From Brevibacillus panacihumi W25 (GTDB taxonomy: Bacteria; Bacillota; Bacilli; Brevibacillales; Brevibacillaceae), in assembly GCF_000503775.1 (NCBI RefSeq), contig NZ_KI629785.1, forward strand, positions 1,549,501 through 1,613,500: a stretch of 64,000 nt of DNA, given 5' to 3'. Below are positions 54,301-62,356 of this stretch, piece by piece. How positions within the stretch are numbered: position 1 is the first letter of the stretch; every line of letters starts with the position of its first letter. Below the pieces are notes generated by a model. That model saw only the letters and a program-made list of their open reading frames with translations. It was not told the origin of the DNA and did no database searches. The position numbers and the translations under genes were made by a program.

Positions 54301-54629
54301 TTCATTTCCAAGCGTTCCCGATAGTCCGTCCCAAGCCTTTCCGTTGCTTCTACGACCACCACAGCCATTCCTTGACGAGACTCTGAGCGGATCTTGTCGG
54401 CCTGCCCCAGAGAACGGACAGCAGCCTCGACAGGCAAGGCAACAGTCTGATCTACTTGCAGCGAATTCAGTCCGGGAGCATCCAGCCGAATCTCATACTC
54501 CGGCACAGCCAGATCGGCAAAACTCCGAATGTCGATGCGAAGAAGAGCGCCAATGGTCAGCAACAGGCAAATGACAGCCAGCAAACGGGCAATCGCCGGG
54601 TATGTCGAGGAAAATGTCCGATTATTCAT
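51357..54629 (-). CDS. RND efflux permease (HAE1-like) lacking canonical proton-relay residues
   Basis: 1090 residues, the usual RND size, with two repeats of porter domains and about 12 helices. Helix 1 (LLAVICLLLTIGALLRID) and porter segments (PGLNSLQVDQTVALPVEAAVRS; LPGVARVDL) are clear. In helix 4, where AcrB has GLLVDDAIV, this protein has GILSIGAGSA (residues 391-400). In helix 10, where AcrB has GLSAKNAI, it has GLAAAAAIM. Thus the Asp pair and Lys of the proton relay are gone. Its adaptor gene overlaps it by 8 bases upstream. As in other Gram-positives, no outer-membrane channel is expected. Comparable system: SwrC. Confidence 0.88.
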   Translation of the reverse strand: MNNRTFSSTYPAIARLLAVICLLLTIGALLRIDIRSFADLAVPEYEIRLDAPGLNSLQVDQTVALPVEAAVRSLGQADKIRSESRQGMAVVVVEATERLGTDYRERLEMKLSEATKALPVREWSISQENLADNRIGHLLLRGADVQTLADVAEYTVYAKLINLPGVARVDLDDQVARQQVDILFRPSMLQAYGLTPADVLNQLSGEVAADQVGSIGRGAERTTVQWYSQTGGPFGLGKQMIATQKGYVSLKTLAEIRDLRGSKGDQVAVYRGEPALGITLYAADSAQAPGVRTQMLTAIAELNEAGAGLYQIDLVEDHAKPLVDAIWQMTWLVILAAAFVAVVLGWMQKSKTAAILLFASVVLATGTLLGGMWLVGLPLSLSTIGPVCLFGILSIGAGSALFSRLHQLRQWTTFHCLQAAWHLQKTMLLTIVILTACWFGVMLTDFIEAKDRTVLVDAWPILILGTLSLLIVYGFIVPVLGGAWKTERHREQTVLPEEQPAAKKRPNPVLRGWETLVKRGYLPYGITLVVSLLVSFLFHTFVLVDPYTKTTTDEKKLTLEMVQGSTVDEAIRAAQIAEERLRGVAEVRDVFTLASRDRLDFTLKLQDHIDWNRSLTELEKELDRQLRGIPGTDPFSFIVNDRVRSRLEFTVKGPSIQIGETIANAILEQMKRVTTRDEKGREVITDERIGEKTTGIYLDLYPKADMLTRYRVTEAEIRRQVESYLGEQTIGNAQWNGKEVLIQARFPDQWMDHPDQVKHLLIRTPEGAVRLADLADWSYGQPPPVYSREDGLYVFKISSAVSDVMRIDTMSYALPYRLKKDMTIPEGYTILNADEVEKLDKEMAGKKDTVGRILAIGSLAVCVLLASLLLRGRTRDGWIALALLPLLSGGVILGLLVMDRPMNVLGFYGLAAAAAIMLHQALVHLDQLIALRTRSAEIWEELQTGTSRVAGSQAAVFAGIILVSLPLAGGWVADGGFISSFTSSLLFGAAVAVFGVLVLVPGMQFAAERKQAVVSEWTLPDIIRLLQGAWENGRIRRQDKKEAIQRLKKARKEALQKQGNTHPRTRVNRELSEEDFLPLASSSHPEKFQA

Positions 54630-55860
54630 CTTCCACCCTCACCACCTCGCCGTCCACTACATAGGAAAGCCCTGATGCCAAAATGGTATCTCCTTGTTCC
54701 AAGCCCTCCAAAATTTCATAGTGGGCGCCATGGATTGCTCCGACCTTGACAGGCGTCTTTTTGACCACCTGCTCGTTGATCTTCATCACGTAGTATCCTT
54801 CATCCGAAACGCCTACGCTATTGACGGGAACCAGCAAAGAATGATCGGCCTGCAGCGGATATGCGCAGGTCACGGTCATGCCGCCCCTCCAATTCACATC
54901 GCTGCCCGCAATCGTCACCTCGACCGGGTACGTTCCGGTTTTTTCATCGACAACAGGCGAGACGAATGTAACCGTTCCCTGCGCTTGCGTGCCGTCAGCG
55001 GATTTGACAGTCACTGCCGCCCCTTGTTGCCAGCTTGCGATCTGCTCGCTTTCCACCTGCAAATCGACCAGCCACTGGGAAGTATCCACCAGACGGATCA
55101 CCTCGCTGCCGGGACCCGTCTGCTCGGATTCGGCCTGCGATATCGCAGCCACCACTCCGGAAAATGGCGCCTTCAAGACGGCCTCCGAAGCCTCTTGCCT
55201 GGCTCGATTCAACTGGACGTTGGCCTGTTGAAGACTCGCATTGGCCGCCTCCACATCGAGCTGGTCTGCTCCCTGCAGCAGTTCATTGTAAGCGACCTGT
55301 GCCTCCTGCAGACTCAAATTGGCCTGTTTTTCCGCCAGTGCGACACGATCCAGCTCATCCTTGGATATCGCGCCGTTGTCATAGAGCAGCTTGGCCTGGC
55401 GATGATCCTCTCCCGCTTTCACCGCTACCTGCTTCGCCTTTTCCACTTTCAGCATCTGGGTCTCTACCTCATGGCTTTTCGGCCCTTGCATCGCCTGATT
55501 GCGTCGAACATTGGCGCTGGCTACCTGCCCCATGGCTGCGCTCACTTCCTGCTGCCAGACTCCTCCATCCAGGGTAGCCAAGGTTTGCCCCTCCTTGACC
55601 AGATTCCCTTTTTGCACCTGAATGCTGGCTATTCTGCCCGAGGTGCCAAAGGATAAGGACAGCTCCTGCCGCGGCTTCAGTACGCCAGAGACCTCCAGCA
55701 GGACGCCGTTTGCGTTCGGCATGACCTGGTACGCATTCACGGTTTTTACTTTCAAGACATACTCTTCTTCCACTCGCTTGAGCTGCTCAATCTCTTTGTC
55801 TAGCTTCTGGCAGCCCATCAGGAACAGGGCCGCTAACGACAGACTGATCCATTTTTTCAC
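54622..55860 (-). CDS. RND membrane-fusion (adaptor) lipoprotein
   Basis: 412 residues. Lipobox LFLMGC (Cys17) anchors it outside the membrane. Order: barrel half, lipoyl half (GRIASIQVQKGNLVKEGQTLATLD), a coiled-coil hairpin (residues about 105-215, with NRAREAS-type heptads), second lipoyl half (LKAPFSGVVAAISQAE) and C-terminal barrel domains. It couples to the RND permease, whose gene starts within its last codons. The function (lipopeptide, lipid or drug release) is not visible from sequence. Confidence 0.9.
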   Translation of the reverse strand: MKKWISLSLAALFLMGCQKLDKEIEQLKRVEEEYVLKVKTVNAYQVMPNANGVLLEVSGVLKPRQELSLSFGTSGRIASIQVQKGNLVKEGQTLATLDGGVWQQEVSAAMGQVASANVRRNQAMQGPKSHEVETQMLKVEKAKQVAVKAGEDHRQAKLLYDNGAISKDELDRVALAEKQANLSLQEAQVAYNELLQGADQLDVEAANASLQQANVQLNRARQEASEAVLKAPFSGVVAAISQAESEQTGPGSEVIRLVDTSQWLVDLQVESEQIASWQQGAAVTVKSADGTQAQGTVTFVSPVVDEKTGTYPVEVTIAGSDVNWRGGMTVTCAYPLQADHSLLVPVNSVGVSDEGYYVMKINEQVVKKTPVKVGAIHGAHYEILEGLEQGDTILASGLSYVVDGEVVRVEDE

Positions 55861-56090
55861 CTTCTCAACCCCCGTGCCATCTTCATGGCTCCCTTCCCGT
55901 TACCCGGTAATGTTCCTATATGAAAAAAATAAATGACAAAATATATTTTACAGAATCTTTATAGAGTTGTATCATTTTTCTGTCATTTTTTATTTTTTTT
56001 TATAGCTTGAAATCTGTCACTCTTTTGTAACTCATGCAGGCTATAATCAAGGCAGTAGGGAAATAAGAGTGTAGTTGCTGTTAAGCAGGA

Positions 56091-56104
56091 TGTCAGCGCT
56101 TACA
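56091..56104 (+). promoter_or_regulatory. CcpA cre site upstream of scoAB
   Basis: TGTCAGCGCTTACA fits the Bacillus cre consensus TGWNANCGNTNWCA at all positions. It lies 44 bases before the scoA ATG and about 45 bases past a TATAAT at 56042-56047, a position where CcpA blocks elongation. The rest of 55861-56148 is AT-rich with no gene. Confidence 0.65.
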
Positions 56105-56148
56105 CGATTCGCATGGATTATCATCTTTTTTAGGTGGGAGTGATCGTC

Positions 56149-56841
56149 ATGGCAAAATTGTATACTTCGTACGCGGACATCGTGGCCGATATTCATGATG
56201 GCGCCACGCTGCTCGTGGGCGGTTTTGGTCTGGTAGGGATTCCCGAGAATCTGATTATCGCTTTGCGCGACAAAGGCGTGAAAAATCTGACTGTCGTCTC
56301 CAACAACTGTGGCGTCGACGATTGGGGACTCGGACTCTTGCTGCGTGAAAAGCAAATCAAGAAAATGATTTCCTCCTACGTCGGTGAAAACAAGGAGTTT
56401 GAGCGCCAATTCCTCTCAGGTGAACTGGAAGTGGAACTGACCCCGCAAGGTACCCTCGCTGAGCGTATTCGTGCAGGTGGTGCTGGCATTCCCGCCTTCT
56501 ATACCCCTGCAGGCGTAGGGACTCCGGTAGCGGAAGGCAGAGAAACGCGTACGTTCAACGGCAAGGAGTATCTGCTCGAACATGGCATTACCGGTGATTT
56601 TGCTTTGATCAAGGCGTGGAAAGCGGATAAGATGGGGAACCTCGTCTTCCGCAAAACAGCACGCAACTTCAACCCGATGATGGCTGCCGCTGGCAAAATC
56701 ACCATCGTGGAAGTGGAAGAGATCGTCGAGACCGGGGAGCTGGACCCCGATCAGATCCACACGCCAAGCGTCTATGTGCAGCGCCTGATCCAGGCACCAT
56801 CGTTTGAAAAACGGATCGAGCGCCGCACAGTCCGCTCCTAA
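56149..56841 (+). CDS. scoA: 3-oxoacid (acetoacetate/succinyl) CoA-transferase subunit A
   Basis: 230 residues from the ATG at 56149 (GGTGGGAG 8 bases upstream). Alpha subunit of a family I CoA-transferase: [30 protein letters not shown], then [20 protein letters not shown] and the tail [19 protein letters not shown]. Moves CoA between acetyl- or succinyl-CoA and a 3-oxoacid, so it lets acetoacetate from fatty acids or ketone bodies enter metabolism. Beta-subunit gene follows 39 bases on. Confidence 0.94.
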   Translation: MAKLYTSYADIVADIHDGATLLVGGFGLVGIPENLIIALRDKGVKNLTVVSNNCGVDDWGLGLLLREKQIKKMISSYVGENKEFERQFLSGELEVELTPQGTLAERIRAGGAGIPAFYTPAGVGTPVAEGRETRTFNGKEYLLEHGITGDFALIKAWKADKMGNLVFRKTARNFNPMMAAAGKITIVEVEEIVETGELDPDQIHTPSVYVQRLIQAPSFEKRIERRTVRS

Positions 56842-56880
56842 GCTGGAATCCAGGCAAATCACTCAAGGGAGGAAATAAAG

Positions 56881-57537
56881 ATGTCGCTGACTCGTGAACA
56901 AATCGCCATGCGTGCCGCCCAGGAGGTGGAGGATGGCTTCTATGTAAACTTAGGGATCGGAATGCCAACTCTGGTCGCCAACTATATCCCGGAAGGAAAG
57001 ACCGTGGTTCTTCAATCCGAGAATGGATTGCTGGGAATCGGTCCTTATCCGACAGAGAATGAAATCGACCCGGATCTGATCAATGCCGGCAAGGAAACGG
57101 TGACGGCGATTCCAGGCGCTGCTTACTTCTCCAGCGCAGAGTCGTTCGCCATGATCCGCGGCGGACACATCGACTTGGCGATTCTGGGGGCGATGGAAGT
57201 ATCGGAAAAAGGGGATCTCGCCAACTGGATGATTCCCGGGAAAATGATCAAGGGCATGGGAGGTGCCATGGATCTGGTCCACGGGGCGAAGAAAATCGTC
57301 GTCATCATGGACCACGTCAACAAACATGGCGAAACCAAAATTCTCAACGAATGCGCTCTTCCCCTTACTGGAAAAGGCGTGGTGCACCGGATCATTACGG
57401 ATCGCGCCGTCATGGATGTCACCCCGGAAGGCCTCGTCCTGCTGGAAGTGGCGGAAGGGTATACGGCTGAGGATATCCAGGCCTGCACGCAACCCAAGCT
57501 GACCGTTTCTTCCGCTCTGAAAACCATTGGATTGTAA
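56881..57537 (+). CDS. scoB: 3-oxoacid CoA-transferase subunit B
   Basis: 218 residues, beta subunit. The catalytic glutamate is in [14 protein letters not shown] (near residue 46). Further family segments: [55 protein letters not shown]. Pairs with the product of the gene before it. GGGAGG precedes the ATG. A strong terminator follows, so scoA-scoB is a two-gene operon with a cre site in its leader. Confidence 0.95.
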   Translation: MSLTREQIAMRAAQEVEDGFYVNLGIGMPTLVANYIPEGKTVVLQSENGLLGIGPYPTENEIDPDLINAGKETVTAIPGAAYFSSAESFAMIRGGHIDLAILGAMEVSEKGDLANWMIPGKMIKGMGGAMDLVHGAKKIVVIMDHVNKHGETKILNECALPLTGKGVVHRIITDRAVMDVTPEGLVLLEVAEGYTAEDIQACTQPKLTVSSALKTIGL

Positions 57538-57553
57538 TGCTGCCATACAGAAC

Positions 57554-57597
57554 AAGCTGACTTCATCCCTGCGGATGGGTCAGCTTTTCTTTTTTTG
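57554..57597 (+). terminator. Terminator of scoAB
   Basis: AAGCTGAC-tt-CATCC (57554-57568) with GGATG-g-GTCAGCTT (57573-57586), then TTCTTTTTTTG. Confidence 0.85.
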
Positions 57598-57686
57598 TAC
57601 TGCTGCATCGCATGGTCTTCTTCATTCGTACTATAATACAGGATGTACCTTCCCAGATCGCCCTAGATAAAGAAAGGAGAAGCAAG

Positions 57687-58364
57687 ATGTCCGGAAAAGT
57701 CGGTTGTCTCATAATCCACGGATTTGCAGGAGATATCCACGACGTCCTCCCTCTCGCCCAACGTCTGCGTGAAGTCGGATACGAGGTGGAATGCCCGACA
57801 CTCGAAGGGCATGGATCAAGCCGGCGTCATTTGGCCAAAAGCAACCGTCAGGACTGGATTCGCTCTGCCGATGAGGCCTACAAGCGCCTCTCCATGAGAG
57901 CTGACACCATCGTAGTGATCGGCTTTTCAATGGGGGGATTGCTTTCTTTTCACATCGCGACTACCTATCCCGTAAAATTGCTGATTACCTTGAACACCCC
58001 TTACAAATACTGGGATGTCAAACAAGCGATGCGCTATTTGCGCACCGATTTCCAAACCCATTGGCGCCGCTATCTGCACGGCATTGGAAGAATTCCGGTC
58101 CGCAGCATGCTCCAGTTCCGTCTCCTGCTCTCCGAGACCAAGTCCTTGCTGCCGCAGGTTTCTGTTCCGTACGTGGTTTTTCAGGCGAAGCAAGACGATA
58201 CCGTGCACGCCGTCAGCGCAAGACTGCTCGCCGACCGGGTAGGGACGAAGACGCCCCAAATCAACTGGTTCGAGCGTTCCAATCACATGCTTTTGCACGG
58301 CCCTGAAAAGGAAGAAGCGATCGAGGAGGTCATCGCTACCATCAGGAAGCATTGTCCATCCTGA
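57687..58364 (+). CDS. Alpha/beta hydrolase (carboxylesterase Est30-like)
   Basis: 225 residues from the ATG at 57687 (AAGGAG 7 bases upstream; an in-frame start at 57612 has no site). Oxyanion HGFAGD, nucleophile Ser in VIGFSMGGLLSF, Asp in QAKQDDTVHAVSA, His in ERSNHMLLHG. Similar in outline to the small thermostable carboxylesterases of Geobacillus. Natural substrate unknown. The last 23 bases overlap the end of the convergent MFS gene. Confidence 0.85.
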   Translation: MSGKVGCLIIHGFAGDIHDVLPLAQRLREVGYEVECPTLEGHGSSRRHLAKSNRQDWIRSADEAYKRLSMRADTIVVIGFSMGGLLSFHIATTYPVKLLITLNTPYKYWDVKQAMRYLRTDFQTHWRRYLHGIGRIPVRSMLQFRLLLSETKSLLPQVSVPYVVFQAKQDDTVHAVSARLLADRVGTKTPQINWFERSNHMLLHGPEKEEAIEEVIATIRKHCPS

Positions 58365-59604
58365 CGGCAGGCGTCCGGCTCTCCCGGATGCGCAGCCACA
58401 TCAGCGCAAGCAGCAGCATGACGAGAGCCACTCCCAGATAAAGCAGCCCCAAGCCGAAGCTTTCATCCAGCCAAAAGGCAAGCAGCGGTCCAATCGCCGC
58501 ACCCACATCCGTGACGACCGAGTAGTGGGTCATCATCGCGGTGCTGTTTGCCTGCCTTGCAGCTACGTCGGCTGCCCACGTATCGGTCAGCGTCGTCAGC
58601 ACGGTCGCCGTCCATTGGATGCCGAGCAACACAACCATCAACCAGCCAAAGGATACAGGCGCGTAGATCATGCCAAACAGGATCGCGGCGATCAGCATCG
58701 TCGCGACCAGCATCCGCTTTCTTCCATAGGTGTCAGAGAGACGTCCGAACCAGGGAGCTGCCCACGGCTCCCAGCCCCAGCGCGCTCCTTGTAGGATACT
58801 CGCCATCACCGCAGCACCGACCACGATGCCACCTATCGTCGTCAGAGGTTGGCGCAGCTCGATCAATCTGCTGAGCGTCGAGGCGAACACGCCTTGATAC
58901 ACCATCGCGATCAAAAGGCCTGTCAGCAGCGTGACCAGGACGCCTTCTTTGCTCCACAACGAGGTTTTCGCCTCCATACGTCCGAGGAGCTCCCTTCCCT
59001 CTGTACAGGACTGCGGCCGTATGCAGGCGAAGATCAGAATCAGCGCAGGCAGGACAAGTCCTGCAAATAACAAGGATGTGTATTGCAATCCGATCGATGC
59101 GACCAGCAATGCCCCCGCTACCATCCCCCCAAGGCTTCCCAGACGGTACAAACCGTTGTACAGGCCCATCAACTGGCCCCGATTCTGCTCCTGCGAGACC
59201 GCGATAATCAGCGAATAGGCACCCAGCCGCAAAAACGTCCAGGCTATTCCCCACAGGCAGCGCATGACCAGCCAAATCCAAAACCCATGCAGGGCGTAGC
59301 CTGCTGTCGTCACCAAAGCAAGTGCGACCGCGATCACCAGACCGGTGCGCACACCTGAACGCTCATACCATTTCCCGATCAGCGGCCCCAGCGGAATGCG
59401 CACAAGCCGATTTGCCGAAAGCAGAATTCCCACTTCAAACAAGGAGTTCAGCCCTGCTTCCTGCCAATAGAGCGGCAAGACGATATACAGCATGGAATCT
59501 CCCAACAGGCAAAGGGCTGTCACCAGCGCTACTGCTACAACCTGTTTCTTTTCGTCATATTTTGGCATGTCCAGGTTCTTCTCCTTTGCTTCGCCCGTAT
59601 TCAT
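58342..59604 (-). CDS. MFS transporter (drug/sugar efflux type)
   Basis: About 420 residues, twelve helices. Motif A-like loop at helix 2-3 (ANRLVRIPLGPLIGKWYERSG) and the matching loop in the second half (WFGRLSDTYGRKRMLVA). The first ATG has no visible binding site; an ATG 12 codons in (59568) has AAGGAG 12 bases upstream and may be the start. Divergent from a LysR regulator, which probably controls it. Substrate unknown. Confidence 0.85.
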   Translation of the reverse strand: MNTGEAKEKNLDMPKYDEKKQVVAVALVTALCLLGDSMLYIVLPLYWQEAGLNSLFEVGILLSANRLVRIPLGPLIGKWYERSGVRTGLVIAVALALVTTAGYALHGFWIWLVMRCLWGIAWTFLRLGAYSLIIAVSQEQNRGQLMGLYNGLYRLGSLGGMVAGALLVASIGLQYTSLLFAGLVLPALILIFACIRPQSCTEGRELLGRMEAKTSLWSKEGVLVTLLTGLLIAMVYQGVFASTLSRLIELRQPLTTIGGIVVGAAVMASILQGARWGWEPWAAPWFGRLSDTYGRKRMLVATMLIAAILFGMIYAPVSFGWLMVVLLGIQWTATVLTTLTDTWAADVAARQANSTAMMTHYSVVTDVGAAIGPLLAFWLDESFGLGLLYLGVALVMLLLALMWLRIRESRTPAVRMDNAS

Positions 59605-59658
59605 GGTTTACAGTACAGAGAAGCAGGCATCAATTCCAATACATCTTCCTGTCTAACT

Positions 59659-59675
59659 CATAAATAATATTTATG
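59659..59675. promoter_or_regulatory. Candidate LysR operator
   Basis: CATAAA-taata-TTTATG, an inverted repeat of the T-N11-A type, 14 bases before the lysR start and 55 from the MFS start. Confidence 0.5.
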
Positions 59676-59689
59676 AATGGAGAGAAATC

Positions 59690-60580
59690 ATGAATCTTCA
59701 CGCTCTGCGCATCTTCGTACAAGTCGCATCTGCCGGAAGCGTCACACAAGCCGCTCAAGCTTTGGCGATCAGTCAACCAGCCGTGACCGCCCAGATCCGA
59801 AAGCTGGAGCAGGAATTGGGCCTGACCTTGGTCTCTGCAGAGGGACGAGGCATTGCACTGACGCATGAAGGACGCTTCCTCTATGAAAAAGCCCGCCGCA
59901 TTTTCGATTGGGAAAAGGAACTGGAAGCGCAAGTAGCGCAGGTCAAAGAAGGATCGATCGGAAAATTGCGGATCGCTTCCACCTTCCTGCCTGCCCACTA
60001 TCTCTTGCCAGCCTGGCTCGCCGCTTACAAAACCCGTTATGAGCATGTGGAGGTCGAGATGCGCTCCGGCAACTCCCAGCAATCCATCGAACGGCTGTTG
60101 CGCTGTCAGGCAGACCTGGCCATCATCACCAATGAAACCTGGGATGATCGCCCGATTCGGCTCCAGCACATGACAGACGTCTTTTATTGGTTTATCGTCC
60201 CCCCTGCCCATCCCTTCGCCGGCCGTGAGGTAACGTTGGGAGAGCTGGTTCAGGAGCCTTTTTTGCTGAGAGAAAAGGGCAGTTCGACCAGAGAACGGCT
60301 TTTCGCCCTCTGCCGGGAGCACGGCGTTCAACCTCCCAAGGTAGGGCTTCAATACCACGGGCTGGTCGAATCGATCCAATCCGTACGAGCGGGCTACGGC
60401 ACGATGCTCGCCCCCGAGCCGGCTGTCAAGGAGCTGGTAGCACGCGGGGAAGTGGGACGCGTCTATCTCCCGCAGATTGAGATCAAGCGGCCCGTCTACC
60501 TGTGCCAGCGTGACGATGGCGACACGCCGCTCCCTGCCGTTACCCGTTTTTTGGAGATGCTGGAAGAGAGGATGGATTGA
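59690..60580 (+). CDS. LysR-family transcriptional regulator
   Basis: 296 residues. N-terminal winged helix (MNLHALRIFVQVASAGSVTQAAQALAISQPAVTAQIRKLEQELG, given by its ends MNLHAL and EQELG). A linker helix follows, and a substrate-binding domain (residues about 90-295) of the CysB/CynR type. GGAGAG lies 5 bases before the ATG. Divergent from the MFS transporter across the palindrome at 59659. The inducer is unknown. Confidence 0.92.
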   Translation: MNLHALRIFVQVASAGSVTQAAQALAISQPAVTAQIRKLEQELGLTLVSAEGRGIALTHEGRFLYEKARRIFDWEKELEAQVAQVKEGSIGKLRIASTFLPAHYLLPAWLAAYKTRYEHVEVEMRSGNSQQSIERLLRCQADLAIITNETWDDRPIRLQHMTDVFYWFIVPPAHPFAGREVTLGELVQEPFLLREKGSSTRERLFALCREHGVQPPKVGLQYHGLVESIQSVRAGYGTMLAPEPAVKELVARGEVGRVYLPQIEIKRPVYLCQRDDGDTPLPAVTRFLEMLEERMD

Positions 60581-60626
60581 AAAAAGGATGCCCCGTACCG
60601 CAACAGCGCGGACAGGCATCCTTTTT
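60581..60626. terminator. Terminator between lysR and purU
   Basis: AAAAAGGATGCC (60581-60592) with GGCATCCTTTTT (60615-60626); T-tracts on both strands. It begins at the base after the lysR stop. Confidence 0.85.
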
Positions 60627-60650
60627 ATCTTCTTGCCAGTTTACCTATGG

Positions 60651-61547
60651 TTATGGAAACACAATCGTTTTGTTCCCGTAGACGAGCACGCGGTCTTCCA
60701 GATGCCAGCCGACAGCGCGGGCCAGCACGGTGCGCTCTACCTGGCGTCCAAGCTGTTTGAGCGTCTCCACATCCTCCTGGTGAGAAACGCGCTGAACGTC
60801 CTGCTCGATGATCGGCCCTGCATCCAGCTCTTCCGTGACGTAGTGGGCTGTCGCACCGATCAGCTTCACACCGCGGCGGTACGCCTGTTCATACGGCTTC
60901 GCTCCCACGAACGCTGGCAGGAACGAGTGATGGATGTTGATGATGCGCATCGCATAGTCGTCCAAAAAGCGCGGCGACAAAATCTGCATGTAGCGCGCCA
61001 GGATGATCAGGTCCACATCCTGCGCGGCTGCCAACTGTTCTTCTTCGGCCTGCGCCTTGTTCTCTTTGGTCACCGGGATATGGCGGTACGGAATTCCGAA
61101 CGACTCTACCGTCTCTTTCATATCTGGGTGATTGCTGACTACGACGGAGATGTCTGCGTGCAGTTCACCGGATTTCCAGCGCCACAGCAGCTCCAGGAGG
61201 CAGTGATCTTCCTTGGAGACGAAGATCGCGACTTTTTTGCGTTTTTTCGCTTCGACCAGGGACCATTCCATCCCGTAGTTCTCCGCTACTGGCCAGAACG
61301 CATCCTTCAGCGATTCCAGACGATCCGCCAGATTGACCAGATCAAACTCTATTCGCATGAAAAAGCGGCCTGTCTCCGGGTCTGTTGTATATTGGTCCGA
61401 CTGGACGATGTTGGCGCCTTGGGCAAATAAAAAGTTGGATACCGCCGCCACGATCCCTGCTCTGTCTTCGCAGGAAATCAACATCCGCGCACGGTCCTTG
61501 TTTTTTTGTTTGTACGCTAACCATTCTCTCTCTGACAAACGATGCAT
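60651..61547 (-). CDS. purU: Formyltetrahydrofolate deformylase PurU
   Basis: 298 residues from the ATG at 61547 (GGAGGAG 8 bases upstream). N-terminal ACT domain (RARMLISCEDRAGIVAAVSNF, residues about 18-90) then a formyl-transferase fold. Catalytic triad as in GAR transformylase: Asn and His in INIHHSFLPAF, Asp in EELDAGPIIEQ. Releases formate from 10-formyl-THF to balance one-carbon pools. B. subtilis YkkE has 300 residues. Stand-alone. Confidence 0.95.
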   Translation of the reverse strand: MHRLSEREWLAYKQKNKDRARMLISCEDRAGIVAAVSNFLFAQGANIVQSDQYTTDPETGRFFMRIEFDLVNLADRLESLKDAFWPVAENYGMEWSLVEAKKRKKVAIFVSKEDHCLLELLWRWKSGELHADISVVVSNHPDMKETVESFGIPYRHIPVTKENKAQAEEEQLAAAQDVDLIILARYMQILSPRFLDDYAMRIINIHHSFLPAFVGAKPYEQAYRRGVKLIGATAHYVTEELDAGPIIEQDVQRVSHQEDVETLKQLGRQVERTVLARAVGWHLEDRVLVYGNKTIVFP

Positions 61548-61589
61548 GATTTCTTCTCCTCCATGATTCTTAGGCAAAAGTTGTCTGCA

Positions 61590-61600
61590 ATTATATCATG
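61590..61600 (-). promoter_or_regulatory. Extended -10 promoter of purU
   Basis: Minus strand CATGATATAAT: TATAAT (61595-61590) preceded by TG and one base, 43 bases from the start codon. No good -35. Confidence 0.5.
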
Positions 61601-61666
61601 TCCTATTGATCTTTCCATACCCAAACCTTTTGAAGAACGATAAATGATTATTGATTGATAAAATAT

Positions 61667-62341
61667 TTACTCCCTGCTTCCGATCCCGTTCATCAAAATG
61701 TCCACCGTATAGGCGATCTGCTCCTCGTCGCTGTACTCGGCAAATTCATCCGGGTCCAGCACCTGCCTGAACATGACCAGGCCGATCATTGAGTGCAAAA
61801 CTGCGCGAAAAACGGCTTGCGAAGGCAACCGCCGCAGCTCGCCCGCGTCCATTTTTGCTTCGATCAGCTTGTAGACCATCTCCTTGGCATCTTTGAAGAC
61901 AGTCGCGATCAAGGCCTCCCGGATTTCATCGTGAAAAAAGGCTTCCTGCAGCAGGATACGGATCGTCTTTTCGTTTTGCAAGACCAGATTCAGGCGATTC
62001 CGGAAAAGCTCTGTCGTCACTTCCTTGAATGGCTTTTCAGCCTGCTCTTTGAAAATCTCGCGGATGTCCTTCAAAATAAACGGCGCAGCGAACTTCACCA
62101 AAACAGGAGCTACAACGGCAAGCAGAATGTCCTTTTTCGACTTGTAGTGGCGAAAGATCGTCCCTTCCGCTACCCCTGCTTCCTTGGCGATCTCAGCCGT
62201 TGAGCTCGCGTGAAACCCCTTCTCCGCAAACAGCTTGATGGATGCGCGCAGAATGCTTTTCTGCTTCTCGGTCATCTCGCTTTCGTCCTTGAGTTCCTCC
62301 ACATATTGCAACAGGCCCTCTTCAAAGGATGGCTTGTTCAT
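61667..62341 (-). CDS. TetR-family regulator of the ABC exporter
   Basis: 224 residues. Helix-turn-helix near residues 25-70 (KQKSILRASIKLFAEKGFHASSTAEIAKEAGVAEGTIFRHYKSKKD, given by its ends), then an all-helical ligand domain. Last gene of an operon with the ABC permease and ATPase, 15 bases after the permease, so it likely represses that exporter. AAGGAG lies 11 bases before the ATG. It does not resemble Bacillus FadR beyond the shared fold. Confidence 0.9.
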   Translation of the reverse strand: MNKPSFEEGLLQYVEELKDESEMTEKQKSILRASIKLFAEKGFHASSTAEIAKEAGVAEGTIFRHYKSKKDILLAVVAPVLVKFAAPFILKDIREIFKEQAEKPFKEVTTELFRNRLNLVLQNEKTIRILLQEAFFHDEIREALIATVFKDAKEMVYKLIEAKMDAGELRRLPSQAVFRAVLHSMIGLVMFRQVLDPDEFAEYSDEEQIAYTVDILMNGIGSRE

Positions 62342-62356
62342 CTTCTTTTACGCTCC

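Noticed and set aside
61667..62341. TetR gene as the possible FadR of the fad operon
   Set aside because: Only the general TetR fold is shared; its place in an ABC exporter operon gives a better explanation.
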